This document shows, in pieces, positions 34,120 to 44,700 of a stretch of DNA of 64,000 nucleotides. The DNA comes from Bacteriovoracaceae bacterium (GTDB taxonomy: Bacteria > Bdellovibrionota > Bacteriovoracia > Bacteriovoracales > Bacteriovoracaceae). The translations under genes and the position numbers were made by a program. Numbering within the stretch: the first letter of the stretch is position 1; each line of letters starts with the position of its first letter. The DNA is taken from contig JANJTC010000001.1 of the NCBI GenBank assembly GCA_024711325.1, positions 124,001 to 188,000 on the forward strand. Reading direction: 5' to 3'. The notes under the pieces are model-generated. The model made no database searches, was not told where the DNA came from, and worked only from the letters and a program-made list of their open reading frames with translations.

Positions 34120-35259
34120 ATGGGATCCAAATATTCTTTTAAAAATATCGATATCGTTAACTTTCTATTTCTCTTTTTAACTCCTGTGGCCGCAGTTGTG
34201 ACTACTTATTATTGGGTTAAAGTGGATGGTTTTCATTATGGGCAGATCCTCCTAGGGTTAGGCTTTTATTTATTAACTGGTATTTCCATCACCGCTGGCT
34301 ACCACCGCTTATTTGCCCATAAGGCCTATGATGCTCATCCCTTAATTAAATTATTATTCCTTATTTTCGGGGCAGCTTCTTTTGAGAATAGTGCTTTGAA
34401 ATGGTGTAGCGATCACCGCCTACATCACTACAAAGTTGATACTAATGAAGATCCTTATAACATAAATGAAGGCTTTTTTTACGCTCACATGGGATGGGTT
34501 CTTTTAAAAAAGAATGGCACGGTTAATGAAAGATTTGCTAAGGACTTTAGACAGGACAAGCTGACCCTTTGGCAGCACAAATACTATCTTCCCATTGCTG
34601 TGTTGTTTGGTATGGTCCTTCCCACTTTCATCGGCGGCTACTTTCTTGGTTCCTATTTAGGCGGACTGGCGTTGGGTGTTTTTGCTAGAATTGTCATGAC
34701 TCATCATTGTACCTTTTTTATCAATTCACTTTGTCACTTTATGGGCTCAACTCCTTATACCGATACCAATACTGCCAAGGATAGCTGGATTATGGCCCTC
34801 CTTACCTTTGGAGAGGGATATCATAACTTCCATCATTATTTCCAAACTGATTATAGAAATGGGATCCGATGGTTCCATTTTGATCCAACGAAGTGGATGA
34901 TTAAAAGTTTGAGCTTTACTGGACTGGCCTTCAAATTAAAATTGACTCCTCAGGAGAAGATTCTGGCGGCGCGAATGCAGATGAAAGTTAAAGAGCTTAA
35001 AAATAAGTTTGAACTTCCAGAGATGGTATTAGTAGAAGTCGAGAAACTTCGTGCTCAAGTACTTGAGGCCATGAACAAAATGCACAGCTTGAAAGAGGAT
35101 TATAAGTTTAATAAAGACAAAATGTGTTCAATGGCCATGAAAGAAGTTAATGAAAAGATAGATTCGGCTAAAGAAGAATTTGAACACTGCATGGAGCAAT
35201 GGGAATATCTGGTTAAGAACTATTCTTTGCTTCAAGCTGAAGTAGGGATAAGAAATTAA
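34120..35259 (+). CDS. Acyl-CoA/acyl-lipid delta-9-type desaturase with coiled-coil tail
   Basis: A 379-residue integral membrane desaturase of the stearoyl-CoA desaturase type. The His boxes are HRLFAH, DHRLHHYKVDTNEDPY and EGYHNFHH, with GITAGYHR-like context (SITAGYHRLF). Four hydrophobic segments precede residue 270. The last ~95 residues form a charged helical, probably coiled-coil extension (KLRAQVLEAMNKMHSLKE), which typical bacterial desaturases lack. CAGGTGA precedes the ATG. It introduces cis double bonds into acyl chains and is the second, different-class desaturase within 9 kb. Confidence 0.88.
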   Translation: MGSKYSFKNIDIVNFLFLFLTPVAAVVTTYYWVKVDGFHYGQILLGLGFYLLTGISITAGYHRLFAHKAYDAHPLIKLLFLIFGAASFENSALKWCSDHRLHHYKVDTNEDPYNINEGFFYAHMGWVLLKKNGTVNERFAKDFRQDKLTLWQHKYYLPIAVLFGMVLPTFIGGYFLGSYLGGLALGVFARIVMTHHCTFFINSLCHFMGSTPYTDTNTAKDSWIMALLTFGEGYHNFHHYFQTDYRNGIRWFHFDPTKWMIKSLSFTGLAFKLKLTPQEKILAARMQMKVKELKNKFELPEMVLVEVEKLRAQVLEAMNKMHSLKEDYKFNKDKMCSMAMKEVNEKIDSAKEEFEHCMEQWEYLVKNYSLLQAEVGIRN

Positions 35260-35339
35260 TACCTGAAACATGATAAATATCATAATCAACCGTTTAGTCG
35301 GGTGATAGAGTGATCCTATTAATTAACAAGGATCAATTA

Positions 35340-35798
35340 ATGAAAACATTCTCTCTCATCTTTATTCTTGCAATGGCCATGAGTTGCTCTTCTAAACAAG
35401 TAACCCAACAAAAAATTGATGAAAAAGTCGCTCAGGAAAGTGTTACTGACGGTAGAAGCCTCTTCTTTAACATTCAGGAAGTTATTCAAAACTCGAAGAC
35501 ACTTAATGATCAACAGAAGAAACAACTCAATGGGATTTTGACTGACATTAGTCAAAAGAATAAGAAACTCATGAGTGAGTCTTTCAAGTTGCGCTCAGTA
35601 CTCATTAAGGAACTTATTTCAGGTCAAGTTGATCGTAAACAAGTTAAGATGTTGAAGAAGAACATCAGAAAACTTGAAAATGAAAGACAGAAAAACTCGT
35701 TATCTGCAATTGACCAGATTTCGAGTGTTGTTTCAAAAGATCCTGAACGTGAAAAAATTATGCAAGAGATGATCAATATCGACAGAATTAATCACTAA
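35340..35798 (+). CDS. Small helical lipoprotein (Spy/CpxP-like layout)
   Basis: The start is set at ATG 35340 with AAGGATC upstream; an upstream in-frame codon at 35310 would bury the signal. It has a lipoprotein-type signal ending AMSC at residue 16 (slightly off-consensus lipobox) and an all-helical charged mature part of about 137 residues. LNDQQKKQLNGI recalls the LTxxQ motif of periplasmic Spy/CpxP chaperones, but similarity is weak. A strong terminator follows. Confidence 0.65.
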   Translation: MKTFSLIFILAMAMSCSSKQVTQQKIDEKVAQESVTDGRSLFFNIQEVIQNSKTLNDQQKKQLNGILTDISQKNKKLMSESFKLRSVLIKELISGQVDRKQVKMLKKNIRKLENERQKNSLSAIDQISSVVSKDPEREKIMQEMINIDRINH

Positions 35799-35806
35799 GA
35801 TAAGTT

Positions 35807-35850
35807 CTATGGGGGAAGACTGATTTTGGCCTTCCCCCATAGGCTTTTTA
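35807..35850. terminator. Bidirectional terminator
   Basis: CTATGGGGGAAG ... CTTCCCCCATAG, a 12-bp perfect stem with an 11-nt loop, then G-C-TTTTT on the plus strand. It separates the lipoprotein gene from the convergent secreted-protein gene, whose stop lies in the T tract. Confidence 0.85.
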
Positions 35851-36510
35851 ATTAAAGTCCACGTATCCATTTCCCAGAGACAAGTGTGACGACCCTTTTT
35901 TGGCCTGTACATAATAAAATAGTTTTGAAGCATTTTCTGTATTGAGTGGGTAAATACTCACTGAAGTTAGTAACTGATCTGGATTGATCATTAAGGCATC
36001 ATTTTGGAGCTCAATAGTTGTATCCAAATAGAGGTAACCGGAGAAGGGTGTTAAATAAACCTGGACTGCTTCATAACCTGTTGGCGCTGCAACCGGTAGG
36101 GGGAGGGGAGATTTTTTTAAACCCATGCTTGCATAGATCTTTTTAGGGCCAATAAAGTTCTCATTAGAAAAATCGCACTCGGTGCCTGGGACAGAATGGG
36201 TTACTGTCGCAAAAATCTTCTCTTTAATTTCCTTCTTCCAGTTCGAATCTTTTTTGGAAATTGTAAAAGTCATTTCTCCTAACTCAAAACCTGCGGTCGT
36301 AGTGCAAGTTAAGTCATTATCATCTCGCTCGATTGAAGTCGTAACTTTACCAAAAGAAGGAGTTTCTTTTGATTTTAGAGTAACGTCTAAAACGTATTCA
36401 CCAGCATCAAGTTTTCCATAGAGATTTGTTAAATTGAGCTTAGCTGATTGCTCAAAGGCGAAGGCATTAAAAGATAAGCCGAAAAGAGTGAGTGTTGTAA
36501 GAAATTTCAT
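35848..36510 (-). CDS. Secreted hypothetical protein
   Basis: A 220-residue protein with a signal peptide (cleavage near AFA-F, residue 18). The mature part is beta-rich with two Cys (DLTCTTT, GTECDF). No family is recognised. Its start is 3 bases from the most upstream possible start of the divergent gene at 36514. Confidence 0.65.
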   Translation of the reverse strand: MKFLTTLTLFGLSFNAFAFEQSAKLNLTNLYGKLDAGEYVLDVTLKSKETPSFGKVTTSIERDDNDLTCTTTAGFELGEMTFTISKKDSNWKKEIKEKIFATVTHSVPGTECDFSNENFIGPKKIYASMGLKKSPLPLPVAAPTGYEAVQVYLTPFSGYLYLDTTIELQNDALMINPDQLLTSVSIYPLNTENASKLFYYVQAKKGSSHLSLGNGYVDFN

Positions 36511-36636
36511 AACATGCTCCTGTTAAATATTGTCCAGGCTTTATTCCATCTGCCTATGGGTTCTTCAAGTCAGGTTAAAGTGAGTTTTGTTAAGAATTGG
36601 TATAGGAAATATTCAGATAGTGCTACACTTAAACCC

Positions 36637-37482
36637 ATGGATAAACTCACTCAAATAGCAAGGCAACTGACCCGTAAAGGGGATCTTCATTTAAAACAAC
36701 ACGGAGTAAAATTCTTTCACGAGAAAGCACGAAACTTGTTAGAGCAAGCTCGTCTTCATGAAGTTTACGACTATCAAAAGCTCATAGAAACTTCACTTTC
36801 TAAAAAATTTTTACATGAACAAAACTTTAAGTATCTGGAGTTTAGTGATCTTCCGATAACCATTGCTCGTGGAGAGCATTGTTTTATAGATATTTATTTT
36901 TGGCGGAGAAGGCCAACAGTTATTCATAACCACCATTTTGTAGGGGCCTTTCAATGCCTTTCAGGCAATAACGTTGATCTTGAATTTTCTTTTACCAAAA
37001 AAAAGGATATTGGGCGTTTCCACGCCTTGGGTGAACTGAAGCTTCTGCAGGAGCGGCAATTAAAGCAAGGTGAGGTGGTAGAAATTGCTGAACTTGGGCA
37101 GTTTATTCATCAGAATCATCATCAGGCAGAACTCACAGTAAATCTCTGCTTTAGGACTCATGAGTTTAAAAAGCATAATCTTTCTAATTATCTTTTCACC
37201 GGGCTACGTTATGAAAAAGAACCAAAGTTAATTGCTCGAGTAAATCGTCTCTTGCGCTTTATTGACCTTGAAGCTTTTGACTTTAAAAAAGTGGATATCT
37301 CTCTGGATGAGGCCATTCATCTGCTCATACAAACTCATTACTCCGGCTCATGCCATCCTCGATTCCTACAACTTAGAAGGTATTTGGATAAGATGATCAA
37401 AGAGAAGAGTGATTTGTCTTTATCAAAGCTTCTAAAAGGCCATGATCAGAAGTTTGATAGGATTGAAAGCAGTTATGAATAA
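36637..37482 (+). CDS. Hypothetical cupin-like protein
   Basis: The frame is open from 36514, but an ATG there would lie 3 bases from a divergent start and leave no promoter, so ATG 36637 (281 residues) is preferred. Neither start has a clear ribosome binding site. The central part shows a cupin-like pair of His motifs: TVIHNHHFVGAFQCLSG, then HQNHHQAELTVNL about 60 residues later. This suggests a metal-binding beta barrel related to cysteine-dioxygenase-type cupins. The C-terminal ~110 residues are helical. It is cytoplasmic, and a substrate cannot be named. Confidence 0.6.
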   Translation: MDKLTQIARQLTRKGDLHLKQHGVKFFHEKARNLLEQARLHEVYDYQKLIETSLSKKFLHEQNFKYLEFSDLPITIARGEHCFIDIYFWRRRPTVIHNHHFVGAFQCLSGNNVDLEFSFTKKKDIGRFHALGELKLLQERQLKQGEVVEIAELGQFIHQNHHQAELTVNLCFRTHEFKKHNLSNYLFTGLRYEKEPKLIARVNRLLRFIDLEAFDFKKVDISLDEAIHLLIQTHYSGSCHPRFLQLRRYLDKMIKEKSDLSLSKLLKGHDQKFDRIESSYE

Positions 37483-37564
37483 TTATCTCTGATACCTGTG
37501 GCTTACCTTTACTAGATCAATATACTCCAAAAAGTAGCTGGCACAAAAATCTGTCATTCTGGCT

Positions 37565-37591
37565 TAAGCTCCTTAAGGGACCATACGATAA
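37565..37591 (+). promoter_or_regulatory. Possible sigma28 (FliA)-type promoter of fibre operon
   Basis: TAAG (37565-37568), a 15-base spacer, TACGATAA (37584-37591). The flagellar sigma factor consensus is TAAA-N15-GCCGATAA, so spacing is exact and 9 of 12 positions agree. It lies about 93 bp before the fibre gene ATG. A chance match cannot be excluded. Confidence 0.35.
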
Positions 37592-37684
37592 GTATTTGTG
37601 ATTAGGAACATTCTGGTGTTTTTTAAGAATTCACTTAAAATGTATTAAAAGTTACTTAATCAAACCTTTAATCATTAGGCACAA

Positions 37685-40600
37685 ATGAGGATTGGCATAC
37701 TTTTCATTTTTATTTTGATGATAGTGATGCTTCCTCATGAGGAAGCCGCTGCTAGTAATTCCTTAAGTTATTCAGGCCGATTGGTAAATAGTAATGGCTC
37801 ACCAGTAAATGGACCGGTGAATTTAAAATTTGAACTGGCCTATACCACTCCTACTGGTGTGGGTGCTACTTTGTGCCAGCAAAATATCCCTAGTGTGGCC
37901 TTAAGCAATGGTGTTTTCCATGTTCGTTTAGATCCAGACTGTACCCCGTCTACATTAACTAATGTCCTGGCCATGGCACCGTCAAATGAGTCTGTGGTTA
38001 TCCGCGTGACTGATACAACTGCGGGAAAAGCTTATTCATTTCAGGCACTCCATTCGATACCGTTTGCCAATTTTTCTCAGATGACCAAACAAATCACTCA
38101 AATGGGTGCAACCAGCGGTCAGGTGCTGGCCTGGGACGGCTCTCAGTGGACACCTAGAGACGAGGCCGGAACGGGTAATGGTTCTGTAACTTCAGTGGGG
38201 ACAGGAGCTGGATTAACTGGAGGTCCAATCACTGTCAATGGAACGATATCCATCGCAACAGGTGGGATAACTAATCTCATGCTGGCCGGTGGAATTGATC
38301 CAGGGAAATTATCTGGTACTAGAGATGCCTCTCATTACCTTAAGGGTGATAATACCTGGGGTGTCTTTTCGAATAATGTTCTAGCAACCATCTTGACTGG
38401 TTATGCACCGGTGGTTGCCTCCGATATCAGTGCTACCGACTCGGTAATGCAGGCATTTGCAAAACTTCAAGGGCAAACAAATGCACTCGACTCTGGTAAG
38501 TTGGGCATAAATGGCGGAACACTTTTCTTGGGTACAATTAATGGTGTTCCAGATCCTACTGCTGATGATCAGATTGTAAATAAACTCTACGTGGATGATG
38601 CTGTCGGTGGGGTCAATGCTTCTCAGTGGACCAATTCAGGAACAGACATTTATTTTAACAGTGGTAAGGTTGGTATTGGCACAAGTGCGCCAACCGAGAA
38701 ATTAGATGTCATTGGGAATATCGCCGTCACAGGAAAAGTTCGGTATCAATCAAACAGCTTAAACTATATAGAACTCAGGGCCCCAGATAATGTTCTGGCA
38801 AATCTGGTGTTTCAATTACCTGGAACTGCCGGCTCTTCCGGGCAAGCTCTGGTAAATGACGGTACCGGTAAACTTATCTGGGGATCAGTCGCTACCAGTT
38901 CAAGCAGCGTCGGTGGTGACTTGGGTGGCACGATTGATAATGCTCAAATTAATTCAGGTGCTGTTGGCAGTACTGAGATTGCTGATGGTTCTATTGTTAA
39001 TGCTGATATCGCAACTGGTGCTGCCATTGAGCAATCAAAAATTCAGGGACTCACCACAGCTCTTGATGGCAAGGAAGATGATATAACGGCCGGTACAACT
39101 TCACAGTACTGGCGTGGTGACAAAAACTGGGCCACACTTGATACTTTAGTTGTTCCAGAAAATGTGAATCTTTATTTCACTACTGCCCGCGCTCGGGGTG
39201 CCATTTCCGGAACGACACCTTTAAATTATAATGCAACCACCGGTGTTTTGAGTCTTGGAACAGTTCCGACTGCTTTAGGTGGTACCGGACTTACTGCACC
39301 TGGCACCTCTGGAAATCTTTTAAAATCGGATGGTACAAACTGGACTAGTTGGACGCCGGATTATTTATCGGCGGAAGCTGATACTCTGCAAACTGTAACT
39401 GGTAGAGGCGCTACTACTACCAATGCCGTCACTTTTTCAGGAGTAGTAAATTTACCTGGAACAGGTATCTGGAACGCCACTGGGAAAGTCGGTATTGGCA
39501 CAAGTACTCCTCGTTCAAAATTAGAAGTTGTAGGCGGTCTGCAAATCGGTGCAGATGCCGTTGTTTGTGACGCCACTAAGAGCGGTACCCTTCGTTATAA
39601 TGCCTCCAGCATCGAGTTTTGTAACGGGACCCTTTGGCAGGCCTTCGGAGTCTCCGGAGCAGGTATTACCAATATCAATGGTTCAACTGTCGGTACACAA
39701 ACTTTTGCGGCACCTGGAACAACAGGAGTGGCCCCTGCATGGTCAACTAATGCCGCCACAGGTGTTCATACTTTGAATATCCCTTATGCCAGTGCCGCAG
39801 GAGTCACGGCCGGTTTACTCAGTAAAACTGATTATGATTCCTTCAGTGCCAAGCTTGGAACAACGAGCTCTTTTTCTGGAGATGTTAGTGGAACCTATAA
39901 TGCCACTAGCGTGGACAGGATTAAGGGAACGGCAGTGGCGATCACCACTTTGACTTCGCAAAATTTTTTAAAATTCAATGGCACAAATTGGATAAACTCC
40001 ATGCTGGCCGCAACTGATATCCCATCGCTAGATGCTGGGAAAATAACTACCGGAGTTCTTCCAGTGGCAAGAGGGGGGACAAATACCTCTTCATTAGCAG
40101 GAAATCGAATCATGGTTTCAAGCTCCACTGCTATTGGTGAAGCTGCGGCCTTAACCAATGGACAACTCTTAATTGGTTCAACTGGTGCCGCTCCAGTTGC
40201 GGCAAATCTTACTGCTGGAACGGGTGTTACCATTTCTAACACCGCTGGCGGAATATCCATCTCAGCAACTGGTACTGGAGGCACCGTCACCAGTGTCAGT
40301 GGAACGGCACCCATCAGCGTTGCCACAGGGACGACCACTCCGGTGATTTCAATCAGTCAGTCGAGTGGGACTGCTAATGGGTTCTTAAGTTCAGCGGATT
40401 GGACAACATTTAATAATAAACAAGCGGCCGACACGGATCTGGCCGCTCTGGCAAGTAATACCGGCACAGGAGTACTTGTCAGAACAGGTGATGGCACTGT
40501 TGCTAACCGAACAGTTCTAGGAACAGCGAACAGAATAAATGTCACCAATGGAAATGGAGTTGCGGGAGATCCTGCAATTGATATTTCCACAAGCTTACTT

Positions 40601-41719
40601 CCTTCTCCACTTGTCGGAGATGCTGGAAAGTTTTTAAAGGCCAGTGGAGCGAACACTTCTGCGTGGCAGGCCCTTACTTCTGGAGAAATTACCACCGCCC
40701 TGGGTTTTACTCCAGTCAATAAGGCCGGTGACTCAATTCCTTCTGGGGTTTTTGATTTCAACACAAGTTCAGTGGTGAGAGTGCTCAATCCAATAGGTGT
40801 TACAGATGTGGCTAATAAACAATATGTAGATGCTCAGGTTTCAGGAGCTTCTAACCAGTGGGCCCAAAGTTCAGGGAATGTATATCGGACATCAGGTAAT
40901 GTTGGAATAGGAACAACAACCCCCGGTTATCTTTTAGACGTTGAAGGGAATAGTACAAATCTTGGAAGGCTCACCACAATCGGAGATAATTTAGGATATT
41001 TGGATATTGTTAATTCCAATACAGGGAACAGTGCAGGTAGCATCCTTCGTTTGATCACAAAAGATGTGAGCAACGCGACCACCATTGCCGTGGATATTGT
41101 TAAATATCGCACAGGTGGTTTTATCATAAACAATAATGAAACTAATATCGCTTCCTATACAGCATTTAATCAAAGCGGTTCTGAACGGATGCGAATCAGT
41201 AGTTCTGGAAACGTCGGTATAGGAACAGCAGCTCCTACCGAAAAACTTCACGTCAACGGCAAAGTCCTGGCAGTTTCTTATGAATATACCTCTGATGAGC
41301 GCTTAAAGAAAAATATCACTACCATCCCTTACGCCTTAGAGACTGTAAACCAACTAAATGGTGTGACTTTCGATTGGCGAGTGGACGAATTCCCTGAACG
41401 TAATATGCCTAAAGAGCGAACTTATGGATTTATCGCTCAAGAAGTAGAGAAGCATGTGCCAGAACTGGTCTCTACCGGTGGTGATGGATTTAAATCAGTC
41501 CAGTACGGAAACATCACGGCCTTGTTAGTTGAGGCAGTAAAAGAATTGTTCACTGATTCAAAAGAGGCAAAAGAAAAACAAAAAGAACTTGAGCGCCAAA
41601 TCGCTTCACTTGAGTTTCAGAATAAAAAACTCCAGATTGAAATGGAAGCTGTTAAAAAGCAGCATGCCAAAGATATGGAAGAAATTAAAAATTCAATTAA
41701 GCAATTGCAAAACAAATGA
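37685..41719 (+). CDS. Secreted fibre/adhesin with S74 endosialidase-chaperone C-terminus (MAT-like)
   Basis: A 1344-residue exported protein with a signal peptide (cleavage near residue 24). Residues about 27-135 form a beta domain (LSYSGRLVNSNGSPVNG...) of the type found at the start of Bdellovibrio fibre proteins. A long phage-tail-fibre-like shaft follows, rich in Gly/Thr/Ser/Val with TSVGTG and TSVSGTAPISV motifs. Four VGIGTxxPxxxLxVxG units lie near residues 331, 602, 1074 and 1178. From about 1203, SDERLKKNI starts an S74 intramolecular chaperone domain (YGFIAQEVEKHVPELV), whose Ser is the usual self-cleavage point, and a coiled-coil tail (about 1290-1344) ends it. Such proteins trimerise. 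In Bdellovibrio, mosaic adhesive trimers bind prey surfaces. Its stop overlaps the lectin gene start (ATGA). Confidence 0.9.
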   Translation: MRIGILFIFILMIVMLPHEEAAASNSLSYSGRLVNSNGSPVNGPVNLKFELAYTTPTGVGATLCQQNIPSVALSNGVFHVRLDPDCTPSTLTNVLAMAPSNESVVIRVTDTTAGKAYSFQALHSIPFANFSQMTKQITQMGATSGQVLAWDGSQWTPRDEAGTGNGSVTSVGTGAGLTGGPITVNGTISIATGGITNLMLAGGIDPGKLSGTRDASHYLKGDNTWGVFSNNVLATILTGYAPVVASDISATDSVMQAFAKLQGQTNALDSGKLGINGGTLFLGTINGVPDPTADDQIVNKLYVDDAVGGVNASQWTNSGTDIYFNSGKVGIGTSAPTEKLDVIGNIAVTGKVRYQSNSLNYIELRAPDNVLANLVFQLPGTAGSSGQALVNDGTGKLIWGSVATSSSSVGGDLGGTIDNAQINSGAVGSTEIADGSIVNADIATGAAIEQSKIQGLTTALDGKEDDITAGTTSQYWRGDKNWATLDTLVVPENVNLYFTTARARGAISGTTPLNYNATTGVLSLGTVPTALGGTGLTAPGTSGNLLKSDGTNWTSWTPDYLSAEADTLQTVTGRGATTTNAVTFSGVVNLPGTGIWNATGKVGIGTSTPRSKLEVVGGLQIGADAVVCDATKSGTLRYNASSIEFCNGTLWQAFGVSGAGITNINGSTVGTQTFAAPGTTGVAPAWSTNAATGVHTLNIPYASAAGVTAGLLSKTDYDSFSAKLGTTSSFSGDVSGTYNATSVDRIKGTAVAITTLTSQNFLKFNGTNWINSMLAATDIPSLDAGKITTGVLPVARGGTNTSSLAGNRIMVSSSTAIGEAAALTNGQLLIGSTGAAPVAANLTAGTGVTISNTAGGISISATGTGGTVTSVSGTAPISVATGTTTPVISISQSSGTANGFLSSADWTTFNNKQAADTDLAALASNTGTGVLVRTGDGTVANRTVLGTANRINVTNGNGVAGDPAIDISTSLLPSPLVGDAGKFLKASGANTSAWQALTSGEITTALGFTPVNKAGDSIPSGVFDFNTSSVVRVLNPIGVTDVANKQYVDAQVSGASNQWAQSSGNVYRTSGNVGIGTTTPGYLLDVEGNSTNLGRLTTIGDNLGYLDIVNSNTGNSAGSILRLITKDVSNATTIAVDIVKYRTGGFIINNNETNIASYTAFNQSGSERMRISSSGNVGIGTAAPTEKLHVNGKVLAVSYEYTSDERLKKNITTIPYALETVNQLNGVTFDWRVDEFPERNMPKERTYGFIAQEVEKHVPELVSTGGDGFKSVQYGNITALLVEAVKELFTDSKEAKEKQKELERQIASLEFQNKKLQIEMEAVKKQHAKDMEEIKNSIKQLQNK

Positions 41720-44700
41720 TTCCATTTTTAGGCCTTGTCATTTTATTCTTCTCAAATTTTCAGCTCGTTTGGGCGATTAATACTGTCGACACTGGTTTTA
41801 AAGTTGACCCCAATGAATTAAAAACCATTGTCGCTCACGGCGTTTGTAAAAAAGTCTGGAATCAGGATGTCCGCTCTCATTTCGTGGCCACCAAAACCAA
41901 TGTGGAATGGACTAATTTCTATGTTAATCATCCCACTCCTTTAACGGTCCGGGATTGTTCTGCGACTTGTTCCAACCTGAAAAAGATGGGTCTGACAGTC
42001 AATGGCATTCATGCCCTGGATATCGATGGTGCGGGTGCCTTACCGGTAATGAATCTCTTTTGTGATGTCACCTCTGATGGTGGAGGATGGACTCGAGTAT
42101 TCAGGCATAATGTTGCTGGTGGCGTATTTGCCACTCCTGCTTCTGCATTAAATACGAATCCCACTGATCCTGCTAATAATAAATATTCTATTTTGGACCT
42201 ACTGGATAATTTCAGAAGCCTTAACCGTTTGACTTTCAGACTTTACTGGCCTGAAAACAATAAACGAAATATTTGGTCCCAGTATACCAATCCCACTAAA
42301 GATACGGCGCTGATGGGGTATCAGGCAATTAGCATCGATACTTCTGCCAGACACTGGGGCGGTTTGGAGCTTAGTAATAAGAGCACAGGAGTAGTGAATA
42401 GTAGTCAATCATTGTTAGATGGTTCAGTTGAAAAAAGTGACTGGTGGTATGCCATCGGATCTACCGTATTGTATGCAGGTACTGGTATTCCCGGTTCAAA
42501 TCTAACTCCTGAAGTTGTGTCTGAAGTGCAGCTCTTTGTTAATGATGGTGGTTATAATCCCATGAGCTGCCAGCACATCCTTGAGATGGGCGAGAGTAAA
42601 GGAAGTGGGCTTTATACGATTTATCCTGATCAGGTTAATCCCATCCTGACTTATTGTGAAATGGATGTTGATGGCGGCGGATGGACTCTCTTTTACGCCA
42701 ACGCCGCAAACAGTGGTATGACAGTTAAAAAGTCCTATCTTCAACATCAAGCTGAATTGGCCGGGATTAATATCACTGCTTCCAACTTTAGTGATGTAAA
42801 CACGGTCGGAATGTTAAATTATAAAAAATTCTCGGCCAATCAAATCATGGCCAGAGATATTGGTAACTGGACGGCAAGTCAGTTCTCAACGGTTGAATTT
42901 CAAAATCCCCAAGACCTTACTGACTTTATTAACATCGCTTCAGTTCCCATCACTGGTGCTTGTAAAAATCTCCCTGGTGCCGGAATGTTTCGCTTTCGCA
43001 ATAGTAATGGCTCAAACTATTGGTTTGATCAGATGAATAATTTTGATGCCGCGAATGTGGGTCTTGGTTGGGGTGATTGCACGGCCTCACTAGACCAAAC
43101 CGATGCTTCCGATGTGGAGAATTATCCGAGACATTGGTTTTACAGTATTAGCGGAGCTACAGATAGCACACGTGTTCGGGGAATTGGTGGTTTTAACCTC
43201 GGAAGCACCACCGCCAAGGCCCGTTATTTTATTCGGGAAAAACTTGATAGACCTAAGAACTGCATGGACATTCTTCTTTCTGGTCATTCAAAGGGAAGCG
43301 GGAGTTATACCATTTACCCGGAAGGCACGGCCGTGACGGTTGATTGTGACATGGTCACTCAAGGCGGAGGCTGGACCAAGGTCTGGCATGGTTATCCGTC
43401 TCATGCTCGTTACAATAATACGACACTTGAAACCTATTCCCGTTCTAACTCCATAGCTTTTAATCAGATGAGGATGGAGGGAGTGAATACGGGAGTGAAT
43501 ATTGTTGATACGACCTGGAAGACTGCTTACTTGGATAAAACCATTCCCTTGTACTTCCAGCAAGTCATTGCAGCAGCTGATGCAACTCAACCTCAGGTGA
43601 AGTTTGCTGACTTAAGTGGTGCAGAAACAGTAGGTCTGGTCGGACAATATTTTATGAAGGGATATGGGAACAGCTGGAGAGTATTTTATACTTGTATCAA
43701 TGTGGACCCAACTACTGCGGATAGATTATATATTGGAGGAAGTTATTCTCCGAAATGTCCTTCTATTAACACTTTCGTCCCTTCTTCCATTACAACCTGT
43801 ACATCCACGAATAATTTTTATTGTACAAATGCTATGGCCAGCACTGAAGTTGATTCTGGTATGGGTCTTACCTTGAAAAAATATCAAGAGACTAGAGTTT
43901 GGATTCGTTCTCTTTCTACGATGCGCTCATGTAAAGAAATCCTCGATCGCGGTTTTGCTACCGGGAATGGATTTTACTTAATTGATCCTGATGGCGCTGC
44001 TGGTGCCACTGAAGCGTTTCCAGTTTACTGTGACATGACTTCGCAAGGTGGCGGCTGGACCCTCGTGTGGTCAAATACCCGATTAGGGACTAATAAACCT
44101 GTTACAAGTATAACTTACGCTGATTCCGTTAACACCAGACCTCGCTGTTCAGTGGCCCAATCATCAGTCTATGATTTTAGTGGCAGCTGTTCTTCCATGC
44201 TAAACGATGGCGGACAAGATGCTCCTCTTCTAGAACGCTTTAATTATTTTGTCGGTCTCAAACATTGGGATGATATGTCGGCCGGAACTGACTTTGAGCT
44301 CCGGTATGCCTGGGCCGCAGATTATGGCAGATCTCTGGATCGGGAAGCTATCATGCGGGTGAAGAATTTTGATCCGGCGGATTTATATCGACTCACCATT
44401 TTAAGCAATCGCACTACTATTGGTAGCGATGTAGCAGGTATTAACAATCATAGTGGAAATCGCTGGACCACTATGGATTCGGATAACGATACCCATGCCA
44501 GTAATTGCGGTACACTTTATTCTAACACCCCTTTTTGGTACTATGCCTGTTGGACGGGAAGTATTAATGGTGGTGGTGAAACCAACACCACTACTTACTT
44601 AAATGGAGCGCATTGGATCTCTTCCGGTTCTCAGTGGGGAGACCCGGTCTCAGGTCTCGGGGCCGGTAATGGCTGGATGTTCATACGTGAGGCCAAAACT

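Noticed and set aside
39895..40338. 147-residue Val/Pro/Ala-rich minus-strand frame
   Set aside because: It lies inside the fibre gene; its composition mirrors the Gly/Thr/Asn-rich repeats read in reverse and it has no ribosome site.
40357..40788. 143-residue minus-strand frame
   Set aside because: Another antisense shadow of the fibre shaft, with no start signal.
38665..41250. Repeated VGIGTxxP segments considered as DNA repeats or CRISPR-like units
   Set aside because: The copies are protein-level fibre units at irregular distances; the DNA is not conserved enough for a repeat array.
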